From contig NW_019091399.1 of NCBI RefSeq assembly GCF_001949145.1, forward strand, positions 1,517,349 to 1,581,348: DNA of 64,000 nucleotides, read 5' to 3'. The notes under the pieces were generated by a model. That model was not told the DNA's origin and ran no database searches. It worked only from the letters and a program-made list of their open reading frames with translations. This DNA comes from Acanthaster planci. Its lineage: Eukaryota; Echinodermata; Asteroidea; Valvatida; Acanthasteridae. Shown here piece after piece: positions 46,901 through 59,102 of the stretch. A program made the position numbers and the translations under genes. How positions within the stretch are numbered: the stretch's first letter is position 1; the number at the start of each line of letters is the position of its first letter.

Positions 46901-48330
46901 GTATTTGACATTTTAACTGCCTTGTTTAGTGATAAACTACTAATATCATCTGGACAGAAGTTTGCATGTACAAGTAGAGTAGTAGGAAGTCAATGGAACG
47001 TTTCCATCACTATTGTGACCACGGTGCCAACAAATATTAGTTTGTCAAGAACTTGCTCAATGTAACAATGAATCCTGTGTAAGGATGAAGCTATGAGTTC
47101 TCCTTTGGTTCATTGGGATGCCCTGTAGGAATTGGAATGACACTCACAATCTTGGTTGGTGGTTGATTTACATTTCGTGATCAAGAAAGGATACCAGAAT
47201 TGAGACAAAGATTTCTTTTTCTTAATGTAGAATGAGAGATTTCACTCTGATTTTGGAAAATTTCACGTATTGGTTGAGGGTCCAAGTAGATAAATGTAAC
47301 TTGACACAAGCACACGAAAAATATCAAATTAATTAAAAAGTCAACCATTTAGTCCCAAAACACTACCTGTGCTGCATTAGGCCCACCTAAAACCATCTTT
47401 TCAGTTGAATGCATATTAACTACTTCCTGGTTATTTCATAATGAATCAAGGGTTTTCCTTGGAATGGAATGTGGAGGTACTAGCATTAGTTAAATTTGAG
47501 AATAGTCACAGTTTAAGAATAAAACAAAGGATGTCTTTTCATTAAAGAAAATGTGTGCATTTTGATGTAGGTTTTATAGTCAGTAAGTGTAGTTGTGGTT
47601 CCATTCCGAACTGTAAAAAGTTTACAGACAAAATCATGACGGGGCATTTTCTGATTATTTAGAATGTGTTGTATACTTTTTCTGGTAAATAAAAGAAGCA
47701 TCTTGCCTTGACTGATAAAAAAATGGCTGTCAGGTTTCCACTCCATTTTTTCTCTTCAAAATCAGGGTTTGGTGAAGATACACATGGCTACCAGTACTAA
47801 AACAGTTGTGGCTATGGTAACCTGCGCGCTCATAACTGAAGACATACATAAGACGGAAAAAAAACAATTTTGATAATATTTTCAAGCAAATGTAAAAAGT
47901 AGGGGTGTGATTTCTCAGGGTTTCCACATTTCACGATTTTGGGCTCCCAATTTCTTGTGTTTTTTAAGAGACTTTAAATAGAATAATGCCCTTTTTTACA
48001 CTTAATGAGAAAAACAAACAATGCAAAGGGATAATTTATATGCTATGATGAAACAAAAAATGCTCACGGTTTATTCACATCACAGCCGTACAGGAGAGAA
48101 TGCATGCCCTAGCCAGTAAAAGCCTTTCAAAGTTGGCATTTTATTGTCGCTACAACCCCTATGCAGCATTGTCTTTACCCTCTGTCTTACCCTTGAAAAT
48201 AGATTTACAAGTGGTGTTTTCATGCATGAACGTTATTTTAGTGTTACAGTTCTGTTGCACCATTAGAGGGAAGATTTAGACTGAGCCTGGATGAATTCAA
48301 TAAAAAGCAATTTCTTTTGTGGACTGGCTT
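43947..48330 (+). other. Probable ARID4 3' untranslated region
   Basis: No exon on either strand between the ARID4 stop and the RBM34 stop. AATAAA hexamers on the + strand occur at 44899-44904, 47688-47693 and 48299-48304, with ATTAAA near 44145. Use of the last would make a 4.3-kb 3' UTR. Sequence is T-rich with several poly-T runs; function of any single site is not shown by sequence alone. Confidence 0.45.
48070..48075 (-). terminator. Candidate RBM34 polyadenylation signal
   Basis: TTTATT on the + strand, i.e. AATAAA on the minus strand, about 460 bases after the RBM34 stop. I saw no nearer canonical hexamer. Using it would place the RBM34 3' end inside the proposed ARID4 3' UTR. Confidence 0.4.
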
Positions 48331-48531
48331 CACTGTATGGTACACAAATACACAAAATTGTTTCTTTAGCTCTTGTAAAAGAATCATTCATTAAGACGAA
48401 ATAGTGAATGAGTATGGAAAAATGCAGACATTACATGTAAATCTGGAAATAGACTTTTGAGGGACTACATAGAACCATCACCGACTGAGCAGACAGTTCT
48501 ACCTATTCTGGCTGGATGCATATCGTCTCCA

Positions 48532-48773
48532 TCATTTTCTGGCTTTTTTCCTTCTGCCTTTCATCAGCTTCTCGTGCCTGGTGCCTGTTCTTGATTTCTT
48601 CATTGGACCCTTGCCCTTTGTCCTTATCTGCCCTGACTTGGACCTCCGGGGTGTTCCCTGTTTCTTCTTGATCCGAGCTGGCGTGGCCCGACCTTTAACG
48701 CCGCCATTTCTCTTGGATTGTATAGCCTCTTTCATCTGTAGCCTTTTCATGGCATTAACAGCGCTGTTCATCG
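48532..48773 (-). CDS. RBM34: RBM34 exon 10, basic C-terminal tail and stop
   Basis: The acceptor TTCCTTTAACAG precedes CG ATG AAC AGC; only phase 1 leaves the exon open, giving NSAVNAMKRLQMKEAIQSKR, then KKKQGTPRRSKSG and MKGRRKKARK before TGA at 48534-48532. The Lys/Arg-rich tail matches the character of the human C-terminus (..KKGQKKSGRPKKQRKQK) and suits nucleolar retention. Confidence 0.85.
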
Positions 48774-51700
48774 CTGTTAAAGGAAACTTTTGTAAATGGC
48801 TAAAAATGTTTGAACTATTATCTACAATCTACAGGGGTTTAACGATGTTTATTGTGATACAAAACAACTGTGAGAAGAGACTCTTCAGTGCCCAATACAT
48901 GTACACCACTTGAACAAACAGGTGCACATGTATCCATTTCCTGCATGCTGGCTGGTAAAGCAGTTGTAGTCAAATGTCTTGCTCATGAACAGCACTTAAT
49001 GACAATGCCACTGTACCTTAACCAAAGGGCTTCATCATAAGGACACATGCTTTTTCCTGAAATACAGGTTTTTATATACACGTAGCCTTGTCCTCACAGA
49101 ACGAATGGGCTCCCTCAGCTGAGCACAAGCATTTTGGCTGTAATTTACATGCTTTGTACATAGCCATGGCAAACTTTTGAGTGCAGTCAGTAAAACATCT
49201 GGGAGAGACTCTCAATCTCAGTAGAGGAAAAAGTGTAGATTATTACTCACTGGATTTAACTTGCAGAGAGACCAGACCAAATATATATTTGTATATTCAA
49301 TTTCAGCTTCTGACAATGTTTGCCTCTAATTCCTCATGATGACAATAGGTATGACATACTATTTCTCTTGAACACACCCACTCCCCCCTCTCATGCTCCA
49401 GTGTCTACAAAGGATATCTGTTTTTTCTTGGTTGCTCTCTGGACACGTATGTCACGCCCTGCCATCCGGCTCCCATTCAGCTTGAGTGCAAATTCAACTG
49501 ACACGTCCTCCTGGGGTCAGAAATGGACATCAAAAACATTGCAACACACCTCTCTTGCTGGTTCCTTGTTCTGGTCATGTGGGGTTCATCAAAGTAGGCT
49601 AGTGCATGAAATTTGCAACTTTGCATGTGCATAAACTGGATGCACACCAAGACATTGTTAGTGTGTAATTACCAGAGTAAACTCAAGATTTCGACTGGTT
49701 ACAGCGCCCTCACATGATGAGAATGGTGAACAGCGACTGAAAAACCGAATCTAGGGAAACTACAAGCATTCCTTGAATTGTTGAATTTTTTGTTGAATTG
49801 CTTATGAGTTATTGGTAGGATTAAAATAGTTCTGTTATAAAACTTAGAAAACTTCCTTTTTTTGTTTTGCATTTTGGACAGAGGAGTGCTATGAAATAGA
49901 CTAGTACAAATCGGTCACTCTTGCATGTCCATGCCCCCTCGGACCATACTTGAAATTCCTCATTGAGTTTTTGCTCTGAAATCAAAGATTTGACGATTCA
50001 CAGCCTTGTTTTTTTTTCAAAGTTAGGTAGAATCATTTCATTTTGTACGAGATATCATCATGTTTGTTCTAAGTAATGCTTTTTGCTCCAAAATAAGTTT
50101 GCTGTGTGATACTTTTGGGATGCTTCGTGGTGACAACTACAACGGTCCTGCATGACCAGTCAACTTTTGGTTGTGACAAAGGTGAACTAATGTATTGTGC
50201 ACGTGCTCAAACTGACACAAACAATAGCGGACTGGTCACATAGGACTGGTATGCTTGCTGTCTGAAGGTCTCTAAAAGTGTCCCACTGGATAATTATAAA
50301 ATGGTCTAATTGGGCTAATACAAATCAACAACAGTGCTACTCACAGCAAACAGCAGGTAACCAAACCCTTTGCCTAGTCCAGTCTTCCCATCCCGTATGA
50401 CTCGGACATTTTCAACTCTCCCACACTCGTCAAAATGCTTTCTGATGACATCATCACTGACATCAAAGGGAAGATTGCCTAGGAACACTGAATGCTTCGT
50501 GTCATGCTGCAGGGTGAAGTGAACAGGGAGAAAAAAAAACACAGTATGTCTGCTTCAATCTTGACTGAAATGGTTTCTTCCACCTGCTGAATTTAACTGA
50601 ATTTGACTTCATATTTGTAGCAAATAAAGGAGTAAGTCGTGGCCCAACGCTGTGAACAAATCTTGGGTATGCGTCCTAGAAGGCAAATCACAAATGCTTT
50701 ATTAGGTGACTGGTAGACTTTGTGAGAAAATGTGGGTTCCCGTTGAATGAACAACTGTGAAATATTTTCTGAGACTTCCTTATAACGAATCAGAGACTTA
50801 TTTAAATAAAAGCACATAACGGCAAAATAACCTTTCTCAAGCCGCCAATTTCACACTGACTTTTGTTAAAACTTTCTGTCATGCTACAGCTCAACCCATT
50901 CTGCCAAGCGTACAAACTTACTGAGCCCAGTGAAAGAATCGCTCTTCAAAAATAGGATACCAAACAAATCGTCTCTTTGGACATATGGCCTGTGGATGCT
51001 GTTGAACTACATTTGCTTAGCAGGTGAATTTGCTTGACTTGCTTCTGTACTGAGAGCCTTCAGAAGAAACTAAATGTACTACTTGGCAAGGTTTAGTGCC
51101 AACTGACCATCAGTTGAGAGCTGGCCACAATGAAAATATCTTGCACAGCTTCTTGCCTGGCGGAAACCTACTTTTACTAAGTGAGTTTTTCCAGATATTT
51201 CCTCTTACTCAGTTCCAATAGAACAGGACGATTGCTTACCTTTCTGCTGTTAGCAGCAAGATCCACTCGGATGTGATTGTTACCCACGACCTTCCCATTC
51301 CTGATGACAAGAAAGAGTGTTAACACTTATCCAAGACAACACAAAGCGGTTAGGTAGCTTTTTTCTGTGGGATACATGTACATGGATGTAGTCCCACCAA
51401 ATGAGTCTTGAGGCTATTTTTCACGAGTGATTTTGTTTGAGCTCTGTTATGTATCGCTCAGTTTAAGCATCTCGATGAAAAGGGTCATTATGCGGATGGA
51501 ACTTCACAGGACAGGGCTTCAAATGATTAACACAATGCAAGATTCTTTAAGAGACTTTTACTTAGAAAAGGGAGTGGCGACTTGTGACCCATTGTGTTTT
51601 GTTACATGTAGGTCACATGTAGGGTAAACTTTACAAGTAAAAGTAATACAGAGGTATGGTTGCTGCTCTGAGTGTCAAATCACAGTGAAAGTGACCAAAT

Positions 51701-54700
51701 AAAAACTACATCTGTGGTATATCTTAACATCTGGGAGGGTCTGACATTGGTTACACGTGGGTTGGCGGGTCTGACATTGGTTACACGTGGGTTGGCGGGT
51801 CTGACATTGGTTGCACGTGGGTTGGCGGGTCTGACATTGGTTGCACGTGGGTTGGCATGAAAGATCAAGTCCACGAGGAAATCTACAATCGCCCATTTCA
51901 GTGGGGAAAAACTCACCTTTTTAGGGCTTTCTTGGCTGCCTCTTCACTCTGGAATACAATGTAACTGTTCATGGAGTTCCGATCAGGGTGGTACTGTTTC
52001 CTAAAGGGTGGAAGTTGACATACAGGGTGAACAATTTGGGTATAAACAAACACGTTTCCATAGTTTCCGTTAGCACTGTGTCCTGTGCTGTTTTTAAAAT
52101 GGCAGGTAAAATTCATGAGGCAGTGAAACAAAGCAGAATGAAATTGGGCCTCAATCATTTTTGACAACTGACTACCACTTTTCCTTCAGAACTTTCAAAA
52201 TAATTGTATAAAAATGACACTCACGTTTGAGCAATGACTCTTCTGGGAAGGTCTGGATCTGAAGGAGCCTAGTGAGGAATGAATTATGGGAAACACCAAT
52301 GAAAAACAATAAACCAACAAACAAATAAAGTTGCAGAGAATACATGTAGGTCTTCAATTAGCTCATCTACCACGTACTTCTGAAAATATTTCTATATCAT
52401 AAAATTTAAAAATAGTGAACCTGAGATCAACGATCTCCCATTTTCAAATAACTGCATAGATTATGCAAAACAAAGTTAATGCACACATGCACCACCAGTA
52501 GCACAGTTTGTAGTTTCATCTAAAACTAACTTAGGAAGTACATCAAACATTTGCAATTCTAAAGATGGCTTATATGCAGTTTCAGCACACCAACTCACCA
52601 CTGAGCGGAAACGAATGCTCTTGATTTCACCAAACTTACAGAACAACTTCTGCAATTTCTACAAAGTAACAAGGTATGAGACAAAAAATATTTCATGGTT
52701 TTACACAAGATAAGTCTTAAGCTATAACTGTCAGCCTTTTGAAATGGCAACATACTGTTTACACAAGGTCAAATTACTACTTAATGGCACAGGGCATCGT
52801 CAAGCTCATTGACAAGGTAGTCAAGATGATGGATGGGGACTTGTGCCAAGAGGACTCATTCATGTTTGCATAAACCTTGAAAAAAGTAAAATACTTGGGT
52901 TCCCCTCCTGTGCTAGCCTTGCCATATATGCTTAAGTCACCTGTGTGTGCATGAAGCCATTGAATAAATCTCAACACGATATGCGAAGGTTCTGCATATA
53001 TAGTAGGGGTCACTAGAATGGTGCAGATGTCAGATACATATGCTGCTCTGAAACAACTGGGTAGTTATATCATCGATTTGTACAGTCATTCAAAAAAACT
53101 GGGTACACACCAGCACATCGATGTAAAATGGACACTGCTCACAGTTTGTGGTATAAAATAGCCACACAAAACTGTGATTCAACCACCCAGGTTGCCGAGC
53201 TACATGCATGTGCCATACGCACAGGTAATTCCAGAAATCAGGGGTCCATTTTTTTCTGTGTCTCTGTCACATCTGACATGATTTTGTAAGTTCAGAGCAT
53301 ATTTTCTAATTTCCAAGAGTGATGAATTAATGCAGATTACCTGCCATACAAAGAGTAATAGTTTGAAATCAATTCCAGTGATATTTCAACGTCAAATAAC
53401 AAAGGTCAGACATAACAGGGACACGGAAATGTCACACTTTTGGACCCTTAATTTCTGGAAATACCCACATACTATTTCTAATGGTCACTAGAATGTCCAG
53501 ACTAACAAGGATTGTCTCCTTTCAGCAGTTTATCATCACCGTTACAAACCCGTAGGCTGTTTTTTGGTATAAGGACAAACCGTATGAATGGTAACTCGGA
53601 CTTGTTCCCAGGACTGCACATGTACACAATGTAAGTACGTTACGTTTGACAGAGTTCAACTCCTTTGAGCCGCTTTCTCACCTTTTTGTCAAAGGTAATG
53701 GGAAGATTGCCGACAAACACGGTTCTCTTGGCATCCTCTTGGTTTGGTCTCAGCCATTCCTTCAGAGGGACTCGCTCCCCTTTGGTAGATTTCAAATTCT
53801 CTGAGATGGATGTTTTGACATCCTTGCCTGATTCATCAATTCCATTTGCAGATTCTGGCAACTGACGCTTCTTCTTTCTACAAAAAAACAACCAAAACCA
53901 AACAAAATGAAAATGAATAACAAATCTTTCATATTTCAGACATTTGGGCATTTGTATTTAGACTAGTCCAAATGTGATCTCTGTGAAAGCCAAATGTAGT
54001 AACCTCTGTAAGGCAGACAACTGAACTCATTTGAATATGATTCAACACCTGCTGTCCCGTTAGCTGAACAGACACAGAAATACACTGTACATGTAGAAAT
54101 ACCCATTGAAACTTTCCCCCAACCCCGTCACTGCCCCAATTTATCCAGCAAATCTTTCTTAATCCTTTTGTTTTGCTTCAATGCTCCCCCTGAAAGCCCA
54201 CCACTGCACCAAGAGCACACACAATGCGAAATTTTACCAAGTATGGAAATTGTGCTACATGCCCACACTTCTCAACTGAGACATTATGGACATGACCTCA
54301 GGCGTTGAAACCCTGGATGTTGAAAGGAAGGGGCAAGCTCTTTCAGCAGGGACAGAGGGGTACAAAGTGCTCAGTAGCAGTAAATTGATGAACCATTGAC
54401 CATCAACAAATGAAAGAACTTCAATTCCAGGGCGCTCTCAAATGAATATGTGATTTTCATCCCATTTCTTCTGCTCTATTTTCTTTCCTTCCCCTTTTTC
54501 CACTTCCATTTTTCTTTTCCATTTTTTTTCAGGGGAGGGGGTGGAAGCACCCCTCTTGCTCTCCCCTCACACTCCCTACCTTCCGAAACTACCAGCTCTT
54601 TAACTGCTTGGTCCAAAGCAAAACCACTTCATTTAGATTGAATTTTAAAAAAGACCTTGCTAGAACTTGTAGGAGTGCAGGTGGGCGACATAAAGAAAAA

Positions 54701-57700
54701 CAGACACAGGCAACATATGTGTGCATGTAAAATATATTTTATCTCATTTATTAGTAACTGAAGCTGCAATGGTGAACAGTGCTCTTTCAGAGCAAGGAAA
54801 AAAAACACTATTAACTTCTGAGCAGCACTTTATGGCTTTGAGATCCAATCAAATTACAAACGTATTTAACTTCTATTGAAACAGACTATCAATAAAACTA
54901 TGACAACTAATTTTGAGATGTACATGTATAAAATCTTACTAATATGTGTATCTAAATGTTCATTTCTGGCATTGGCCAATGTAATTTCTTATAGGCAGCT
55001 TTTGGCATCAAAACTGCATTGGAATCAATACAGGCTACTGTATGATTGCTTATTTCATTAAATGATCACCTCTAGCACAAATATGAACGAGCCAGACATC
55101 CGATGACTAAACTTTGCCAAACGTACAAGTTATACATGTGCATAATGAAGTATACACAAAGAAATAGTACACAGGGAGTTCATTACTTCATAAACATCAA
55201 ACATGCATGCCCCTGCCAGCAGTTGAACACAGGAATACATGTAGCAGTTATCAAGTGATCGTCTGCAGGCTTTGAAGTCTGTACCTGGTACCAGCATCAC
55301 CTCACTGGTGTCCAAGAGAAAGGCTGGGCAGGCACCTCAATATCCAAAAAGACCTACATATACTGCTTTGTATGTTTTTCTGTGGATTATCCCTTGGACG
55401 GAAGTCATTGCTCAATAAGCACAGCGCCCTCTCTAATATAAAAATAAAGCCTACGGTATGCAGCTGCAGTGTGACACCATTCTGTCCCCCACTGGTCAGG
55501 TTTAATACATGTACATGTACCTAGGCACCAGTTCACCCTAACTTCCTCATGGCACATCCCACTTCAGTTAGACAAGAGAAGGCGCTATTCAACATGGCAA
55601 CAAAACATTCGGCAGTTAATTTCGTTATACCGAACGACCGCTATACCGAACATTTAGCGTGGACCCTGTCGTGTTCGTTATGCAACGAACATGCTTGGGT
55701 CCAGAAAGACTGGTACAGCAGTCGTTTGGTATACGCAGATTTTTCAGTTGCTACTTATGCCTACGTGTAGTTGCCTAAAATTCCTTTTCCCGCTCAAATC
55801 TGAGGTGGCTAACTCACCAATGTGATCCCCTCCTCCGATTTTTATGGGGGGATTCTACTGTTGCCTTTCACATAAAAATGTCCAATAAAACTTACATAGT
55901 TACGTGTATCTATGCACTTTGTGAAACTGTGTTCATACATTTTTAAAATTTTTATCAAATCTTATCTTTTGATTATTTCACTGGCACAGGAACCACTTGG
56001 TGAAGTCACTTTGTCATGTGCAATGCTCTCGTAGGTAACACTGAAGCATGTAATGGAGTCTTTGGCATTCTCTGTAGTCACTGCATTGATGAAATCACAT
56101 GCAGCATGCAACATGCTACACCTGTTCCGCTGCTACAGTGAAATAAGATAATTGCTAATGAAATGGCCAGGAGCCAGGTTATAGAATTGACCCAACAATG
56201 GCACGTGTCTGAAACAACAACATTAGAAATGCTACTCAAACTTTGTTGAAAATGATAGACTTTAACCACTTCGCGCCGGTGGCATTTATCAATGTTGATG
56301 ATATTGGGATGGGTTAATTATATATTTTTTTGTTTTCAAAATTCTTAAAATTCCTATCTTCATTTACTGGACACTTACACCCACAAGAAGGACTGTCTGG
56401 TTTTTATTTTAATATGACAGACAACATCTATTGACGCTGGAGTATGGGCCTGCTGCCTTGTAAAAAAAGCCCAGATTGTGTGGTGTTATGTAATTTTGTT
56501 TGTTCACAAAACTGGCACAGTATGCTGCTGACCTCTTTTCAATAGGGGACAGATTAGCATGCAGCGGTACTGTGTGGCTCATCGCTGCGGTAGTGGAGCG
56601 CTTTTGTCCCCGGTGGTAATCCGCTCAAACTGAATGCTCCAAACCATGGTATACTGTTTCAAAACAAGGCTGGATGATCTCCACTATTGACAGTGAAAAA
56701 ATGTTAGTGATTCCCAGCAGCCTGGTCTTTTGTTATGAGTATAGTCTTTTGTTACAAGGCCCAGTTCCCTTTGTCTGATTTCGGAGACCTCAGCCACGCG
56801 TATAAAGAATATGTGTCCGAAACCAGAATCTCCGGTGGCAAGTGGTTAACACAAAAAGCCAGTATCTCTTTCAGTGTATTTATTTTCTATTTTCTATTTT
56901 CAGGGGTTCTTTTTTAGATCAGAAGCCTTCATTACTGAGACAAAGACAAGACACTAGTCTTTGTCTTTGTACCACAGTGCGTGAACTACATGTACCATGG
57001 TAGACAGGCCACTGTCCCATTGCATGCACACGGAAGACAGTCAGTATGGCTGTTTAGACGTCATGATACCACTTGATACGGACAGTGTTGGCTATGTGCT
57101 GTCTCTTTGGGAGAAAACCTTTCATTACCTTCCACTGTTAGATTGATACCATCAATGCTAAATATATTGCTTTCAGTTTGAACATTTCTCTATTAACCCT
57201 CCTTTGGTTTTAACAGCACAAATGTGCACAAATGACCACAGTCACTGGTGAGCATGTATTTTCTATATGGAACTCAAACATGCACAGGTTCAGTGTGTAC
57301 ACAGTAGATTGCAAGTACAAAGTGACCCACTGCATTTGGTTTACTGCACAATTATGCACATGAAACAGTGAAGCACAGTTGGGCAGCAAGAAAGTGCAAT
57401 CTGATATTCCTGGGAGGGACTGTTGGTGCAGTGCACAACACGACACAGCTGTGCTTCTTTGAGGTGTTTACCAAATGACCCAAAGAGTGACTTCAGCATA
57501 GCAGGGTTAATCAAGTTTTGATTACACTTGTGAATGGTGGGATTCAGCAATGTTTAATGCAAGAACATGCAAAATAAGCTTAAAGGGAGTATTCAGCACA
57601 GCCAAATGCTCAAAAGACGTGAGTTCAGCAGAGTGCTTAACATTATGCTACATAAAAAAAGAAATTATGGGTAATACTGTTATATACCGGTATGCAGGCC

Positions 57701-59005
57701 ACCTGTTTTCACTGAGACTCAGGGAAAGCCAATCCAATTCAGTCTGGTTTCTTTAGCATCATACACAACACCATAGACCCATCAGTCTAGTCAGAGTCAA
57801 CATGCAAGACCAGCACGGACCAGCTCATACCATTCTAGTTTCATCGGTTGGTTGTCCTATTGTGAGCATTCAGCATGCCATATCCTCATGTTACATGTAA
57901 AACTCATTTCGAATCTCAGCACCAGTGAATTGCAAAAAAAAAAGAGAAAAAAGGAAGATTACATGTACATGTACACTGTAGAACACTCGATGATGGTGGA
58001 TTTGAAGACTTCACACTTCAAGATTTCAGGCATGGATATGTCCACCTTAAATCAGCTCTTTCTGAGTACTGATCTGTCTGCCTAAAAACCGGTCAAGGCA
58101 CCACCCTCCGTCCAGAGGAAGCACGGTGCTTGGAGACTAGACACTGAGGAGTTAAGGAGGAGTTGTGACCAACCTTTCTTTAAGTCCGCTCTGCTTGTCT
58201 TCACCCTCAGCCGCCTTTCTCTTTTCCAGCCCTTTTCTCATCACTGCGCTTCCTGCATGAGGTGCACATTCCACCCCCGGGGCACAAGCTACACTGCTCA
58301 CTGATCCCATGGGCATTGGACCAAACATGGCCAGAAGCCCTCGCTTGTCCTCTAGCTTCCCTGGCTGGACGGTGGGGTGATGTTCTTTGAGAATGGACAA
58401 TGTGGCAGCAACTTGCCCTAGTGCATATTCCCCACAACCACCACAGTCTGGCTTTATAGGGCTCTCTGTGGCCACTTCCTCTCTAAGCATAAAACAAAGC
58501 GTGATAAATTGTTGAGAGTACACCAGTCTTAACATTGTGCGATTTTCTTTTCAAGTTCAACACCTCTACCACAAGGCATTGGATACTGAATTGATCCTGA
58601 TATGAGTGCTTTCTGGGCTTTTTATATACAGTACCATGACAAACTAAAAAAGAATCCAAATGACAGCAAACTATTCACTTCATCAACACAAATTCTGGGG
58701 GAATAAGATATTCCTTCATGCACACACACAATGGTCAGGAACATCAGAACATTGGTAATGAACATGCTGAAAAAACTGGTCTGAGGAAACAAATCAATTC
58801 TTGGAATTCCTTGATCAAAAAAGACAACTGTCCAACCAAATAGCACAACTCGAATACTGTGTACATGTACGTGCAATGCGCATCATGGATGTACAACAAA
58901 GTAACTGTGACCATGCATTTAACATGTATGATGTTCACAAAGCAACTCCTTGCGTAGCGCCAACTGTGCGGGATAGCCACACCGGGCGTTTGCACAGCAA
59001 GGTAC

Positions 59006-59102
<97 letters not shown>

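Noticed and set aside
55549-55770. 73-codon + strand frame with ATACCGAAC duplicates
   Set aside because: Lies in RBM34 intron 2; the short ATACCGAAC repeats are too few to define an element and the frame has no family resemblance.
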